A stretch of DNA of 64,000 nt, from positions 1 to 64,000 of the forward strand of contig NZ_FMWD01000002.1 of NCBI RefSeq assembly GCF_900102855.1, read 5' to 3'. The stretch is from Thiohalomonas denitrificans (lineage in GTDB: Bacteria > Pseudomonadota > Gammaproteobacteria > Thiohalomonadales > Thiohalomonadaceae). Below, in pieces: positions 10,466 through 18,359 of this stretch. The stretch's first letter is position 1. Each line of letters starts with the position of its first letter. Position numbers and translations under genes: made by a program. The notes below the pieces were generated by a model. It had not been told where the DNA came from, searched no databases, and saw nothing but the letters and a program-made list of their open reading frames with translations.

Positions 10466-10555
10466 TGGACCATGCGGGAAGTGTGGCACTCAGAGCCCCT
10501 CGCGCAGAGCAATGGCAATGGCAATGGCACGAAAACAATCGGAGTAACGATACAG

Positions 10556-11068
10556 ATGAGAACCAAGGAAATCGCCATCGCGGTTTTTGCCCTGTTTTTG
10601 ATTGGCGTGATGGGTTACCTCTGGTTTACCCCCGGGGGCGCGAACAAGGCACCCGATGTGACGGTTACCACGCTCGATGGTGAGCCGCTCCGTCTCGCGG
10701 ACCTGCGCGGCCGGCCGGTGTTGTGGACCTTCTGGGCTACGACCTGCCCCAGTTGCGTCGAAGAGATCCCACACCTTGCCAAACTGCACCGTGAACTGGG
10801 CAAACAGGGTCTGGCGGTGGTTGGAGTGGCCATGTCCTACGATCCTCCCGATCAAGTAAGGGAAATGGTCAGCGGCCGCGACATTCCCTATACCATTGCA
10901 CTCGATGACGGCAGCGCCGCCCGCGCCTTCGGGGATGTGAAACTGACCCCCACCACCTTTCTGATCAATCCCGAGGGACGCATCGTCCAGCAGAAGCTCG
11001 GAGAACTGGACATGGAGCTCATTGAGGGGCGTATCATCGACATGTTGAACGGCACGAGTTCGAGCTGA
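10556..11068 (+). CDS. TlpA-like membrane-anchored thioredoxin
   Basis: Predicted periplasmic thiol-disulfide reductase. The 170-residue protein has an N-terminal signal-anchor (about 5-24) and a TlpA/ResA-type thioredoxin domain with active site C64-P-S-C67 (TFWATTCPSCVEE). The cis-proline lies in LTPTTFLI. Such proteins reduce apocytochrome c or other exported thiols. ATG at 10556 is chosen because GGAG lies 11 nt upstream; the frame is open 28 codons earlier across a low-complexity AATGGC repeat. Its stop overlaps the next start (TGATG), so it is translationally coupled to the HemJ-like gene. Confidence 0.88.
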   Translation: MRTKEIAIAVFALFLIGVMGYLWFTPGGANKAPDVTVTTLDGEPLRLADLRGRPVLWTFWATTCPSCVEEIPHLAKLHRELGKQGLAVVGVAMSYDPPDQVREMVSGRDIPYTIALDDGSAARAFGDVKLTPTTFLINPEGRIVQQKLGELDMELIEGRIIDMLNGTSSS

Positions 11069-11478
11069 TGCTTTGGGTCAAATCCTTTCATATCATTTTT
11101 GTCGTCTCCTGGTTCGCCGGACTGTTCTACCTGCCGAGGCTGTTCGTCAATCACGCCATGGCCACCGAGCCGGCCGATGTGGTACGCCTGAAGCTGATGG
11201 AACACAAGCTTTACCGGTTCATGAACATGTTGGTCGTGCTTGCCCTTGGTTTCGGCTTTTGGCTGTGGCTGGGGTACGGCTTCGGTGGCGGCTGGCTGCA
11301 CGCCAAACTCACCCTGGTCACGGTACTGGTCGTCTATCATCTCTACTGTGGCAAGCTGGTCAGTGACTTCCGCGCCGACCGAAACCGGCGCAGCCATGTC
11401 TTCTATCGCTGGTTCAATGAATTTCCGGTGCTGCTGCTGACCGCGATTGTCATCCTGACCGTGGTCAAGCCCTTTTAG
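11068..11478 (+). CDS. hemJ: CopD/HemJ-family membrane protein, probable protoporphyrinogen oxidase
   Basis: HemJ oxidises protoporphyrinogen IX to protoporphyrin IX in haem synthesis. The 136-residue protein has four predicted membrane helices and the conserved residues of the family: His8 in the first helix (KSFHIIFVVSWFAGLFYLPR) and Lys80 in WLHAKL. Length and topology match HemJ closely. Assignment versus other CopD-like proteins rests on these motifs. Coupling to a TlpA-like thioredoxin hints at a cytochrome or haem context. Its TAG stop is the first base group of the palindromic element at 11476. Confidence 0.8.
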   Translation: MLWVKSFHIIFVVSWFAGLFYLPRLFVNHAMATEPADVVRLKLMEHKLYRFMNMLVVLALGFGFWLWLGYGFGGGWLHAKLTLVTVLVVYHLYCGKLVSDFRADRNRRSHVFYRWFNEFPVLLLTAIVILTVVKPF

Positions 11479-11745
11479 TGTACTGTTTCATGCTTGGCGG
11501 TGCTTTCAGCGAGCCGCTGGCCGGCCAGATGCAAGGCGCGTTTCGCAGGGAATGGCGTGCCCTTTCCAAGAAACGCAACGCCGCAGATGGCCGGCCAGCG
11601 GCTCGCCCGAAGGGAGCCCCCCAAAAAACGCCATGACGGCGTTGCAGCGCTTGACAAGGGAATAACCATTGCCTGCGCACTGCGCCTTGTCCTGACGTTT
11701 TTTGGGGGGCTCTGAAAGTATCGCCAAGCATGCAACAGTACACTA
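11476..11745. mobile_element. MITE-like palindromic element, 270 bp
   Basis: Terminal inverted repeats of 33 bp (11477-11509 and 11712-11744, AGTGTACTGTT ends) match at 30 positions. The outermost bases read TA on both sides, consistent with a TA target duplication as in IS630/Tc1-type insertion. Inside are two more perfect inverted repeats: 18 bp (11510-11527/11588-11605) and 17 bp (11614-11630/11696-11712, GAGCCCCCCAAAAAACG). No transposase is encoded. The left end coincides with the hemJ-like stop codon, so the insertion sits exactly at the gene's end. Confidence 0.75.
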
Positions 11746-11956
11746 GGCCTGGCCGAAAATAGCGATGGACTCCAAAATGTAGGTTGGCGCCCGACAAAAT
11801 TATCGTTGGGGTTCGCATACACACGCCAACCTGGAAAAAACGATGTTCTCGGACGGGCTCCTGGATCCGCGCACCACGCCGGAAGGGGACCGAGTACACG
11901 AAGGGACCAGGTGATGCCCAGCATGTTTTCACGGTGGCGCCTGCAGGGGAGTCCGA

Positions 11957-12760
11957 GTGGAGCACGATATTCTTTTCGCTCTCGGCCTTACCGCACTGGC
12001 CGGACTCTCGACCGGGATCGGGAGCGCCATTGCGGTATTTACGCGCCGTAGCAACAAGCGATTCCTGGCGGCCAGCCTCGGCTTCTCCGCCGGGGTCATG
12101 ATCTATGTGGCCTTTCTGGAACTGCTGCCTGCAGGGATCGAGCTGGCAGCGAGTGCCACCGGAGCTCAACAAGCCGACTGGATCATTACCGGCGCCTTTT
12201 TTGCCGGCATTCTGCTGACCAGCATCATCGACTTTTTTGTCCCCTCCATCGAAAACCCCCACACCGCCATGCTGGTCGAGGAGATGGAGCGGGCCGAGGC
12301 CCGCCACCTGAAGCGGGTGGGCGTTCTCACGGCACTGGCGATCGGCATCCACAACTTCCCCGAAGGTATCGCCACCTTCATGGCCGCCCTCAGCGATCCC
12401 ACTATCGGTGTTGCGATCGCCGTGGCGATAGCCCTGCACAACATTCCCGAGGGGATCTCGGTCGCGGTCCCCATCTACTACGCCACCGGCAGTCGCCGTA
12501 CCGCGTTCTGGTTTTCATTGCTCTCCGGGCTAGCCGAACCGGTCGGGGCAATTGTCGCCTTCCTGCTGCTGATGCCCTTTCTGTCGGATGTCGTGATGGG
12601 TGCGGTACTGGCGGCGGTGGCGGGAATCATGGTTTTCATCGCCCTCGACACGCTCATCCCCAACGCCAAGAAATATGGCCAGGGGCACGATGCCGTCTAC
12701 GGGCTGATCAGCGGGATGGCGCTGATGGCTGCCAGTCTGCTCCTGCTGGACCTGGCGTAA
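11957..12760 (+). CDS. zupT: ZIP-family divalent metal transporter
   Basis: Imports Zn2+ and possibly other divalent metals across the inner membrane. The 267-residue protein has about eight hydrophobic helices and the paired ZupT metal-site motifs H132-NFPEG and H161-NIPEG. Start is GTG at 11957 with GGGGAG 9-14 nt upstream. The 210 bp between the MITE-like element and this gene holds a 9-bp inverted repeat (11781-11789/11824-11832) but no recognisable Zur box. It converges on znuA, giving a low-affinity and a high-affinity zinc importer side by side. The zupT symbol rests on family resemblance. Confidence 0.88.
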   Translation: MEHDILFALGLTALAGLSTGIGSAIAVFTRRSNKRFLAASLGFSAGVMIYVAFLELLPAGIELAASATGAQQADWIITGAFFAGILLTSIIDFFVPSIENPHTAMLVEEMERAEARHLKRVGVLTALAIGIHNFPEGIATFMAALSDPTIGVAIAVAIALHNIPEGISVAVPIYYATGSRRTAFWFSLLSGLAEPVGAIVAFLLLMPFLSDVVMGAVLAAVAGIMVFIALDTLIPNAKKYGQGHDAVYGLISGMALMAASLLLLDLA

Positions 12761-12785
12761 TCGGCAGGGATTATCACTATCGAGT

Positions 12786-13709
12786 CTATTCCGAGGGCGC
12801 CAGACAGGCGACCAGGGACTCGGTCAGCTCGTCCATGAGTTCGAACCAGAGGTCCGGCCCCGGATTCAACTCGCTGCCCACCGGGTCGAGCACGCCATGG
12901 CGTGCACCGCCTCCTTCCATAATGAGGTCGACCACCGAGGAGCGGAATTGCGGCTCGGAGAACACGCACCGCACGCCCCGCTCCCGTACGCTCTGTCGGA
13001 CCGTCGCCAATCGGCGTGCTCCGGGAGGGTGCTCCGGGTTCTCCACGATCGCACCAACGGAACCGAGCTCGAAAGCGTGCTCGAAATGCTGGTAGGCGTC
13101 GTGAAATACCAGGTAGGGCAGCGGTTTCACGGGATCCAGCCGGCGCCGAATGTCACTCTCGAGGGCGTCGATACGTTGCCGGGTCCGTTCGGCGTTGGCC
13201 CGATAGACCGCCGCCCGCTCGGGATCGACGTCTGCCAGCATCGCCGCAGTCGCATCGACAAAGGCACGGGCATTTGCCGGCGCCAGCCACAGGTGCGGGT
13301 CCTCGCTGCCATAACCATGACCATGGCCGTCCGCTTGTTTTTCCCGGCTTTCCCGAATTCCGGCTCGCCGGGCCGGCAGGTGTGAGACGCCGGGCGCCCC
13401 CATCAGCTCCAGCTGCCGTGCATCGGCGCCGAGGCTCGCCAAGGGTTTGGCCAGCACGCTTTCCAGGTGTTCACCGATCCAGATGACCAGCTCCGCCTCA
13501 GCCAGGGTACGGGCTTCCGAGGGCCGCAGCGCATAACTGTGAGGCGTAGTACCGGGTGGCATCAATAGATCGGGCTTCAACGCATCGCCAGTCACCGACG
13601 CCACCAGAGAGTGAATCGGCGCAATACTCACCACCACCCTGGGCGGCGGTTCCGCCGCCGCCGAAAAAGCCAACAGAAGCAAGGGTGCGAACAGGAGCGG
13701 ACGTTTCAT
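12786..13709 (-). CDS. znuA: Zinc ABC transporter substrate-binding protein
   Basis: Periplasmic zinc-binding component of ZnuABC. The 307-residue protein has a signal peptide (MKRPLLFAPLLLLAFSAAAE, cut near 18) and the cluster A-I fold with metal histidines in GTTPHSYAL, DPHLWL and VFHDAYQHFEHAF. A short His-rich loop (DGHGHGYGSEDPH) precedes the second ligand, typical of zinc rather than manganese proteins. ATG at 13709 is preferred over one five codons upstream because it starts the signal peptide. It diverges from zur across a Zur box and converges with the ZIP gene. Confidence 0.95.
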   Translation of the reverse strand: MKRPLLFAPLLLLAFSAAAEPPPRVVVSIAPIHSLVASVTGDALKPDLLMPPGTTPHSYALRPSEARTLAEAELVIWIGEHLESVLAKPLASLGADARQLELMGAPGVSHLPARRAGIRESREKQADGHGHGYGSEDPHLWLAPANARAFVDATAAMLADVDPERAAVYRANAERTRQRIDALESDIRRRLDPVKPLPYLVFHDAYQHFEHAFELGSVGAIVENPEHPPGARRLATVRQSVRERGVRCVFSEPQFRSSVVDLIMEGGGARHGVLDPVGSELNPGPDLWFELMDELTESLVACLAPSE

Positions 13710-13744
13710 GGGCACTATCATCAAAGTGGCTCAAAGACGGATAC

Positions 13745-13767
13745 GATACGTTATAATATACCAGTTA
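13745..13767. promoter_or_regulatory. Zur operator between znuA and zur
   Basis: The 23-bp site has core GTTATAATATA and flanks that match the gammaproteobacterial Zur consensus (GAAATGTTATA-A-TATAACATTTC) at 18 positions by eye. It lies 36 bp before znuA and 18 bp before zur, so a single bound Zur could repress both directions, including zur itself and znuCB. Confidence 0.85.
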
Positions 13768-13784
13768 CCACACCGAGCGAGTCC

Positions 13785-14285
13785 ATGAATCATCCGGCCA
13801 TCATCGACCCCTTCTCGGCAGGGGAGCATGATCACTGCATCTGTATTCAGGATGCGCTCTCCCGTGCCGCTGACGTGTGCCGGCACCGAGGTGCGCGCCT
13901 CACCGCTCAGCGCCAGCAGGTCCTGGAACTGATTTGGAGCCAGCACAAACCCATCGGTGCCTACGAAATCCTGGAGGCAATGCAGGCTGCCGGTGTCAAG
14001 GCCGCGCCGCCCACCGTGTATCGAGCCCTGGATTTTCTGTTAGCCCAGGGTTTGGTGCACCGCATCGAGAGCCGGAATGCCTTTACCGGATGTTGTACTC
14101 CGGAGACCCGTCACAATGGCCAGTTTCTGGTTTGCAGCGAGTGCGGCATGGTGGCAGAACTGGCCGACGAGGGGCTGTCGGAACACGTTCGCGAGAGAGC
14201 CGAACGGAGCGGTTTCGAGGCGCGACACCAGACCATCGAGGTGAGCGGCATCTGTCCCCGGTGCCGGGATACGGCCGATGGCTGA
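13785..14285 (+). CDS. zur: Zinc uptake regulator Zur (Fur family)
   Basis: Zinc-sensing repressor of zinc uptake genes. The 166-residue protein has a winged-helix N-terminal half (LTAQRQQVLELIW, PTVYRALDFLL) and a dimerisation half with both structural zinc pairs, CSEC (VCSECGMV) and CPRC (GICPRCRD). A His/Cys-rich N-terminus (HDHCICIQD) may add a metal site. ATG at 13785 is chosen; the upstream open frame crosses the operator. It overlaps znuC by 8 bp, so regulator and transporter are in one operon. Confidence 0.95.
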   Translation: MNHPAIIDPFSAGEHDHCICIQDALSRAADVCRHRGARLTAQRQQVLELIWSQHKPIGAYEILEAMQAAGVKAAPPTVYRALDFLLAQGLVHRIESRNAFTGCCTPETRHNGQFLVCSECGMVAELADEGLSEHVRERAERSGFEARHQTIEVSGICPRCRDTADG

Positions 14286-15045
14286 TCCCCAGCTACTCGC
14301 CGAAGTACGGGGCGTCACTGTCCGCTTCGGTAACCGCACGGTTCTCGACAATATTGATCTGGCGGTACACGAGAGGGAGATCGTCACCCTGATTGGGCCC
14401 AACGGTGCGGGCAAATCAACGCTGGTGCGGATCATGCTCGGCCTGCACCAGCCGGGTGCGGGCCGGGTGCGGCGCCCCCGCGGGGTCACCGTGGGCTATG
14501 TGCCCCAGCGCCTGAACGTAGATCCGGTCCTGCCGTTGACCGTACGCCGCTTCCTGAGCCTCTACTCGCGCATGGACCGTCAGCAGATGATCCGTGCGCT
14601 CGGCGATGTTGACGCCCAGGCGTTGCTGGAGGTCTCGCTGCACAATCTCTCAGGCGGCGAATTGCAGCGCGTTCTACTCGCCCGTGCCCTGCTGCGACAG
14701 CCGCAGCTACTCGTCCTGGACGAACCGGTGCAGGGGGTGGACGTCAACGGGCAGACGGAACTGTATGAGCTGATCGCCGGACTTCGCGATCAGCGCGGCT
14801 GCGGTGTCCTGATGGTCTCCCATGATCTTCATCTGGTGATGGCACGCACCGACCGGGTCTTCTGCCTGGATCAGCAGATGTGCTGTACCGGCCGGCCGGA
14901 GCAGGTGCGGGGCGAACCCGCGTTTCGGGCCATGTTCCGCAATCAGACCGGCTTGGTGCCCTATACCCACCACCACGAAGATGGCAGTGAGTCCGAAGGC
15001 TGGTGCGGGCAGTGCCGGGAAGGGAAAAATCATCACCATGCATGA
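14278..15045 (+). CDS. znuC: Zinc ABC transporter ATP-binding protein
   Basis: ATPase of the ZnuABC importer. The 255-residue protein has Walker A GPNGAGKST (40-48), Q-loop VPQRLN, signature LSGGELQR (about 124-131), Walker B LLVLDEP and the switch His in VSHDLH. The C-terminal tail is rich in His and Cys (HHHED, CGQCREGKNHHH), as in many ZnuC proteins, and may bind zinc. It overlaps zur at the 5' end by 8 bp and znuB at the 3' end by 8 bp, which implies coupled translation. Confidence 0.96.
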   Translation: MADPQLLAEVRGVTVRFGNRTVLDNIDLAVHEREIVTLIGPNGAGKSTLVRIMLGLHQPGAGRVRRPRGVTVGYVPQRLNVDPVLPLTVRRFLSLYSRMDRQQMIRALGDVDAQALLEVSLHNLSGGELQRVLLARALLRQPQLLVLDEPVQGVDVNGQTELYELIAGLRDQRGCGVLMVSHDLHLVMARTDRVFCLDQQMCCTGRPEQVRGEPAFRAMFRNQTGLVPYTHHHEDGSESEGWCGQCREGKNHHHA

Positions 15046-15826
15046 CTTCCTGATTCGCGCCCTGCTCGCCGGCATTGGTGTGGCACTGGTTGCCGCACCG
15101 CTCGGCACCTTCGTGGTTTGGCGGCGCATGGCCTATTTCGGCGACACCCTCGCCCATTCCGCCCTGCTGGGTGTGGCCCTGGGGCTGCTGATGGAGGTAA
15201 ACGTCGACCTGGCGATTATTGCCATCTGCGTCCTTCTCGCCCTGCTTCTGGTAGGGCTTCAGCTACGCAAGCGGCTCGCCAGCGACACGCTGCTCGGTAT
15301 CCTCTCCCACACCGCCCTTGCCCTGGGGCTGATTGCGATTGCCCTGGTGGAGAGTGTTCGGGTCGACCTGATGGGTTATCTGTTCGGCGATATTCTGGCC
15401 GTCTCCACCATAGACGTCGCCTGGGTCTGGGGCGGGGGGATTTTGGTCATGGGCCTGCTGGCGGCTATCTGGCGGCCGCTGCTTGCCATAACGGTCCATG
15501 AAGAACTGGCCCGTGTGGAAGGTGTGCCGGTAGCGGCGGTGCGAGCCACATTTATGCTGCTGATGGCACTGGTAATTGCCGTGGCGATGAAGGTGGTAGG
15601 CATCCTGCTGGTTACCTCCCTGCTCATCATCCCCGCCGCCGCCGCCCGCCATTTTGCCCGCTCCCCCGAACAGATGGCGGCACTGGCCGCACTGTTCGGA
15701 GCCCTGGCGGTGGCTTGCGGCCTCTACGGCTCCTGGCACTGGGACCTCCCCGCCGGGCCGGCCATCGTGGTCGCCGCCGCTGGACTGTTCTTTCTCGCGC
15801 CGCTGGTACCGTCGCGGGCGGAGTGA
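15038..15826 (+). CDS. znuB: Zinc ABC transporter permease
   Basis: Membrane channel of ZnuABC, ABC-3 family. The 262-residue protein has seven to eight hydrophobic helices and the conserved loop RMAYFGDTLAHSALLGVALG near the N-terminus. ATG at 15038 lies inside the znuC 3' end, after a GGGAAGGG ribosome site; the frame is open 19 codons earlier but the family N-terminus (MHDFLIRALLAG) starts here. It is the last gene of the zur-znuC-znuB operon. The 388 bp beyond it hold only dispersed repeats. Confidence 0.95.
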   Translation: MHDFLIRALLAGIGVALVAAPLGTFVVWRRMAYFGDTLAHSALLGVALGLLMEVNVDLAIIAICVLLALLLVGLQLRKRLASDTLLGILSHTALALGLIAIALVESVRVDLMGYLFGDILAVSTIDVAWVWGGGILVMGLLAAIWRPLLAITVHEELARVEGVPVAAVRATFMLLMALVIAVAMKVVGILLVTSLLIIPAAAARHFARSPEQMAALAALFGALAVACGLYGSWHWDLPAGPAIVVAAAGLFFLAPLVPSRAE

Positions 15827-15874
15827 TGATGCAAGTCGTGCGGCTTTAGACGCAGGATTCTTCCAACGCATCAT

Positions 15875-16160
15875 GTCGCGAGGCCGGGAATGGCGGATTA
15901 GGCGCCACCCACCATAGGGTGCATTCTTCAAATGCACCGGTTCGGCGATGGTCGGAGTCGGCGCATTTGGGACGTGCCCGAAGCGGTGATTGGTGTACGC
16001 TGAAAGTTTGTCGGCGTTGTGGGAATGCGGTGACACATCAGAATACGCCCTACGCCATAGGGTTCATTCTTCAAATGCACCACGTCGGCGAGGCCGGGAA
16101 ACGGCAGATTACGGCGCGGGCGAAACGGAGCCCTTGTGACCGGTGGTGGCGCGCCTAATC
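15875..16160. repeat. Two copies of a GGGTGCATTC-type intergenic repeat
   Basis: A 26-bp unit occurs at 15913-15938 and 16056-16081 (CATAGGGTGCATTCTTCAAA and its one-mismatch copy). Each copy has a nearby GAGGCCGGGAA box (15879 and 16090 regions). A related inverted pair lies at 32311-32379. No gene or terminator is seen in the 15827-16214 gap. Confidence 0.75.
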
Positions 16161-16214
16161 TGCCCTACGGTAAGCTTTAAATATCTTGAGAGTTCAATCA
16201 AAGAGGAATACCCA

Positions 16215-16559
16215 ATGGCTGCACGCATTACCGATTCAGGATTGAAGATCGAGGATCTGAAGGAAGGCACTGGTGAAACCGCCGAAGCCGGCCAGCAAGT
16301 GACCGTTCACTATACCGGCTGGCTCGAGAGCGGCGACAAGTTCGACTCCAGCAAGGACCGTGACGATCCCCTGGTCTTCAAACTCGGCAGCGGTCAGGTC
16401 ATCCGCGGATGGGACGAAGGAGTCGCAGGCATGAAGGTGGGCGGCGTCCGCAAACTCACCTTGCCGCCGCAACTGGGCTATGGCAGCCGGGGTGCCGGTG
16501 GCGTGATCCCGCCCAATGCAACGCTGGTGTTTGATGTGGAATTGCTCGGAGTGAACTGA
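16215..16559 (+). CDS. FKBP-type peptidyl-prolyl cis-trans isomerase
   Basis: Speeds proline isomerisation during protein folding. The 114-residue protein is a single FKBP domain with the full active-site pattern: [26 protein letters not shown] and a [12 protein letters not shown] end. It has no signal peptide, so it should be cytoplasmic. ATG at 16215 follows a GAGG ribosome site 9 nt upstream. The stop overlaps the nadC start (TGATG). It differs from the SlpA-like FKBP at 32431, which carries the long insert-in-flap domain. Confidence 0.92.
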   Translation: MAARITDSGLKIEDLKEGTGETAEAGQQVTVHYTGWLESGDKFDSSKDRDDPLVFKLGSGQVIRGWDEGVAGMKVGGVRKLTLPPQLGYGSRGAGGVIPPNATLVFDVELLGVN

Positions 16560-17404
16560 TGGCGGCTTCCGCGATCGATGCGGCCATCATTCATGATGAC
16601 GTGGCCCGGGCACTGGCGGAGGATGTGGGCGGGGGCGATCTCACTGCCACGCTCATTCCCGAGGCCGCCCCGGCCACGGCCACTATCATCACCCGGGAGA
16701 AAGCGGTTATCTGCGGGCAACCCTGGGTGAACGAGGTCTTTCGTCAGCTCGACCGGAGCCTGCAGATCCACTGGTGGGTACGGGAGGGCGACCGCGTCGG
16801 CGCCGGACGCACCCTTTGCACGCTGGAGGGTTCTGCGCGGCACCTGCTGACCGGTGAACGCACGGCCCTCAACTTCCTGCAGACACTGTCCGCTACCGCA
16901 ACCAGCACGGCCGCGTATGTCGATGCGGTGGCGGGGACCGGCACCCGTATCCTGGACACCCGCAAGACCCTCCCCGGCCTGCGTCGGGCCCAGAAATATG
17001 CCGTCAGCTGCGGCGGTGGGGTAAACCACCGTATAGGCCTCTATGACGGGATCCTGATCAAGGAGAACCATATTGCCGCGGCCGGATCGGTGAAAACCGC
17101 CGTGACGAACGCCCGGGAGAAGGCACCCGCCGGTGTAGCGGTCGAAGTGGAGGTGGAGAACCTGGAGCAGGTTACGGAGGCCCTGGAGAGCGGTGCCGAT
17201 ATCCTGCTGCTGGACAACATGACGCCCGAACGACTGCGCGAGGCGTTCCGCCTGAACGCGGGACGGGCCAAGCTGGAGGCCTCGGGGGGTATTACGCTGA
17301 AAACGATCCGTGCAGTGGCCGAAACCGGGGTGGACTACATCTCCATCGGTGCACTGACGAAGGACCTGCGCGCCGTCGATTTGTCGATGCGCTTTACCGT
17401 TTAG
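16559..17404 (+). CDS. nadC: Quinolinate phosphoribosyltransferase (decarboxylating)
   Basis: Makes nicotinate mononucleotide from quinolinate and PRPP in NAD synthesis. The 281-residue protein has the N-terminal swapped domain ([16 protein letters not shown]), the catalytic TRKTLPGLR motif (about 138-146), GGGVNHR, the KENH loop and a C-terminal ASGGI phosphate-binding motif. Length is normal. It is translationally coupled to the upstream FKBP and ends before a bidirectional terminator at 17478. nadA and nadB are not in the window. Confidence 0.96.
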   Translation: MAASAIDAAIIHDDVARALAEDVGGGDLTATLIPEAAPATATIITREKAVICGQPWVNEVFRQLDRSLQIHWWVREGDRVGAGRTLCTLEGSARHLLTGERTALNFLQTLSATATSTAAYVDAVAGTGTRILDTRKTLPGLRRAQKYAVSCGGGVNHRIGLYDGILIKENHIAAAGSVKTAVTNAREKAPAGVAVEVEVENLEQVTEALESGADILLLDNMTPERLREAFRLNAGRAKLEASGGITLKTIRAVAETGVDYISIGALTKDLRAVDLSMRFTV

Positions 17405-17477
17405 GCGGGCTTTAGCCCGAAAATTCGACCTGCCTGGCCGGGACTTCGAACGCGCAGGTGAACCGGGAGCGGATACG

Positions 17478-17509
17478 AAAAAGGGGAAGCCGCCTGGCTT
17501 CCCCTTTTT
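17478..17509. terminator. Bidirectional terminator between nadC and tRNA-Thr
   Basis: A perfect 14-bp stem AAAAAGGGGAAGCC (17478-17491) with its complement at 17496-17509 encloses a 4-nt loop. A and T tracts at the stem ends let it serve nadC (plus) and tRNA-Thr (minus). Confidence 0.88.
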
Positions 17510-17516
17510 GCTTTTA

Positions 17517-17592
17517 TGGTGCCGGAGATAGGAGTCGAACCTACGACCTATCGATTACGAATCGATTGCTCTACCAACTGAGCTACTCCGGC
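17517..17592 (-). tRNA. tRNA-Thr (anticodon CGU)
   Basis: On the minus strand the 76-nt gene folds with acceptor GCCGGAG/CTCCGGC, D-arm GCTC/GAGC, anticodon stem ATCGA/TCGAT around loop TTCGTAA, and T-arm GTAGG-TTCGACT-CCTAT. The anticodon CGT reads ACG, threonine. The CCA end is encoded. Confidence 0.96.
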
Positions 17593-17920
17593 GAAACCTC
17601 AATAGACCAAGACGGGTCCAGCCTCGACCTTGCGCGCTTTTCTTATTAAGAATCAGAACGTTGCCGCTCGAGACCTGTGAATTGTCCTGACCACTGGACT
17701 ATGCCGGCCCCTCTCCCTTGCGGGAGAGCGCCGAAGTATACGGAAAACCGTAAAATACAGCAATCGAGGCTGGGCCTCGCCGACAACGATATCCGTTGTG
17801 AGAACAGAAGGCTGGCAATGGGACTATGTCCGGGGATGAAAGCATGCCGCGACGCCAGGGAAACCCTCAACAGCGGAAGCTTGCGGGGTATTCACCGCCT
17901 GTCGGGACAACCTCCCGGAA
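17593..17920. other. Gap of 328 bp with a tRNA-like 5' half
   Basis: No convincing gene is seen. On the minus strand 17684-17708 reads like the first 25 nt of a tRNA: a 7-nt acceptor strand, TA at positions 8-9, then D-arm GTCC-AGTGGTCA-GGAC with a perfect 4-bp stem. The expected anticodon stem does not form after it and no matching 3' half is found downstream. A short palindrome CTCTCCCTTGCGGGAGAG lies at 17711-17728. The frame open at 17677-17949 has no ribosome site or family resemblance. Confidence 0.45.
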
Positions 17921-18337
17921 TCAGGTCTGCTCTGCGCGAACCCGAATGATGACATCAATGCCGGCCGCCACGGTCCCGGCGGGGAGTTCCGGCAAGTCAT
18001 CCACCTGAATCGACCCGGGCGGCACGTCCGTCAACTCACCGGTATCGATATTGTAGAAATGGTGATGCTTTCCGACGTTGGAGTCGTAGAACATCTTGGT
18101 GGGGTCGACGATAATCTGCCGCACCAGCCCCTTGCGGCTAAAGAGGTTGAGAGTGTTATAGATGGTGGCTTTGGAGACACGGGGCCGTCCGCCGTTTACC
18201 AGCTCCATCACCTGTTCCGCTGAAACGTGGCGTGGCTGGGAAAACAGGTATTGGGCAATTTCCACCCGCTGCTGCGTGGGTGTAATCCCGTGCTCCCGCA
18301 ATTTGATGGTGGCAGCTTGTCGATCCATGGTTTCCAT
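17921..18337 (-). CDS. Fur-family regulator lacking CxxC motifs (Irr/PerR-like)
   Basis: Probable metal- or haem-responsive repressor. The 138-residue protein has the Fur winged helix (GITPTQQRVEIAQYLFSQ, SKATIYNTLNLF) and the HHHFY segment that lines the regulatory site. It has no cysteine at all, so the structural CxxC zinc site of Fur, Zur and classic PerR is missing. This pattern is seen in Irr-like members. ATG at 18337 or 18328 is possible; the former is chosen. It follows thiO by 22 bp on the same strand. A TATAAT hexamer (minus, 18344-18349) in that gap suggests an internal promoter. Which ligand it senses is not visible. Confidence 0.82.
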   Translation of the reverse strand: METMDRQAATIKLREHGITPTQQRVEIAQYLFSQPRHVSAEQVMELVNGGRPRVSKATIYNTLNLFSRKGLVRQIIVDPTKMFYDSNVGKHHHFYNIDTGELTDVPPGSIQVDDLPELPAGTVAAGIDVIIRVRAEQT

Positions 18338-18359
18338 AACTCGATTATAGGATAGGGTC

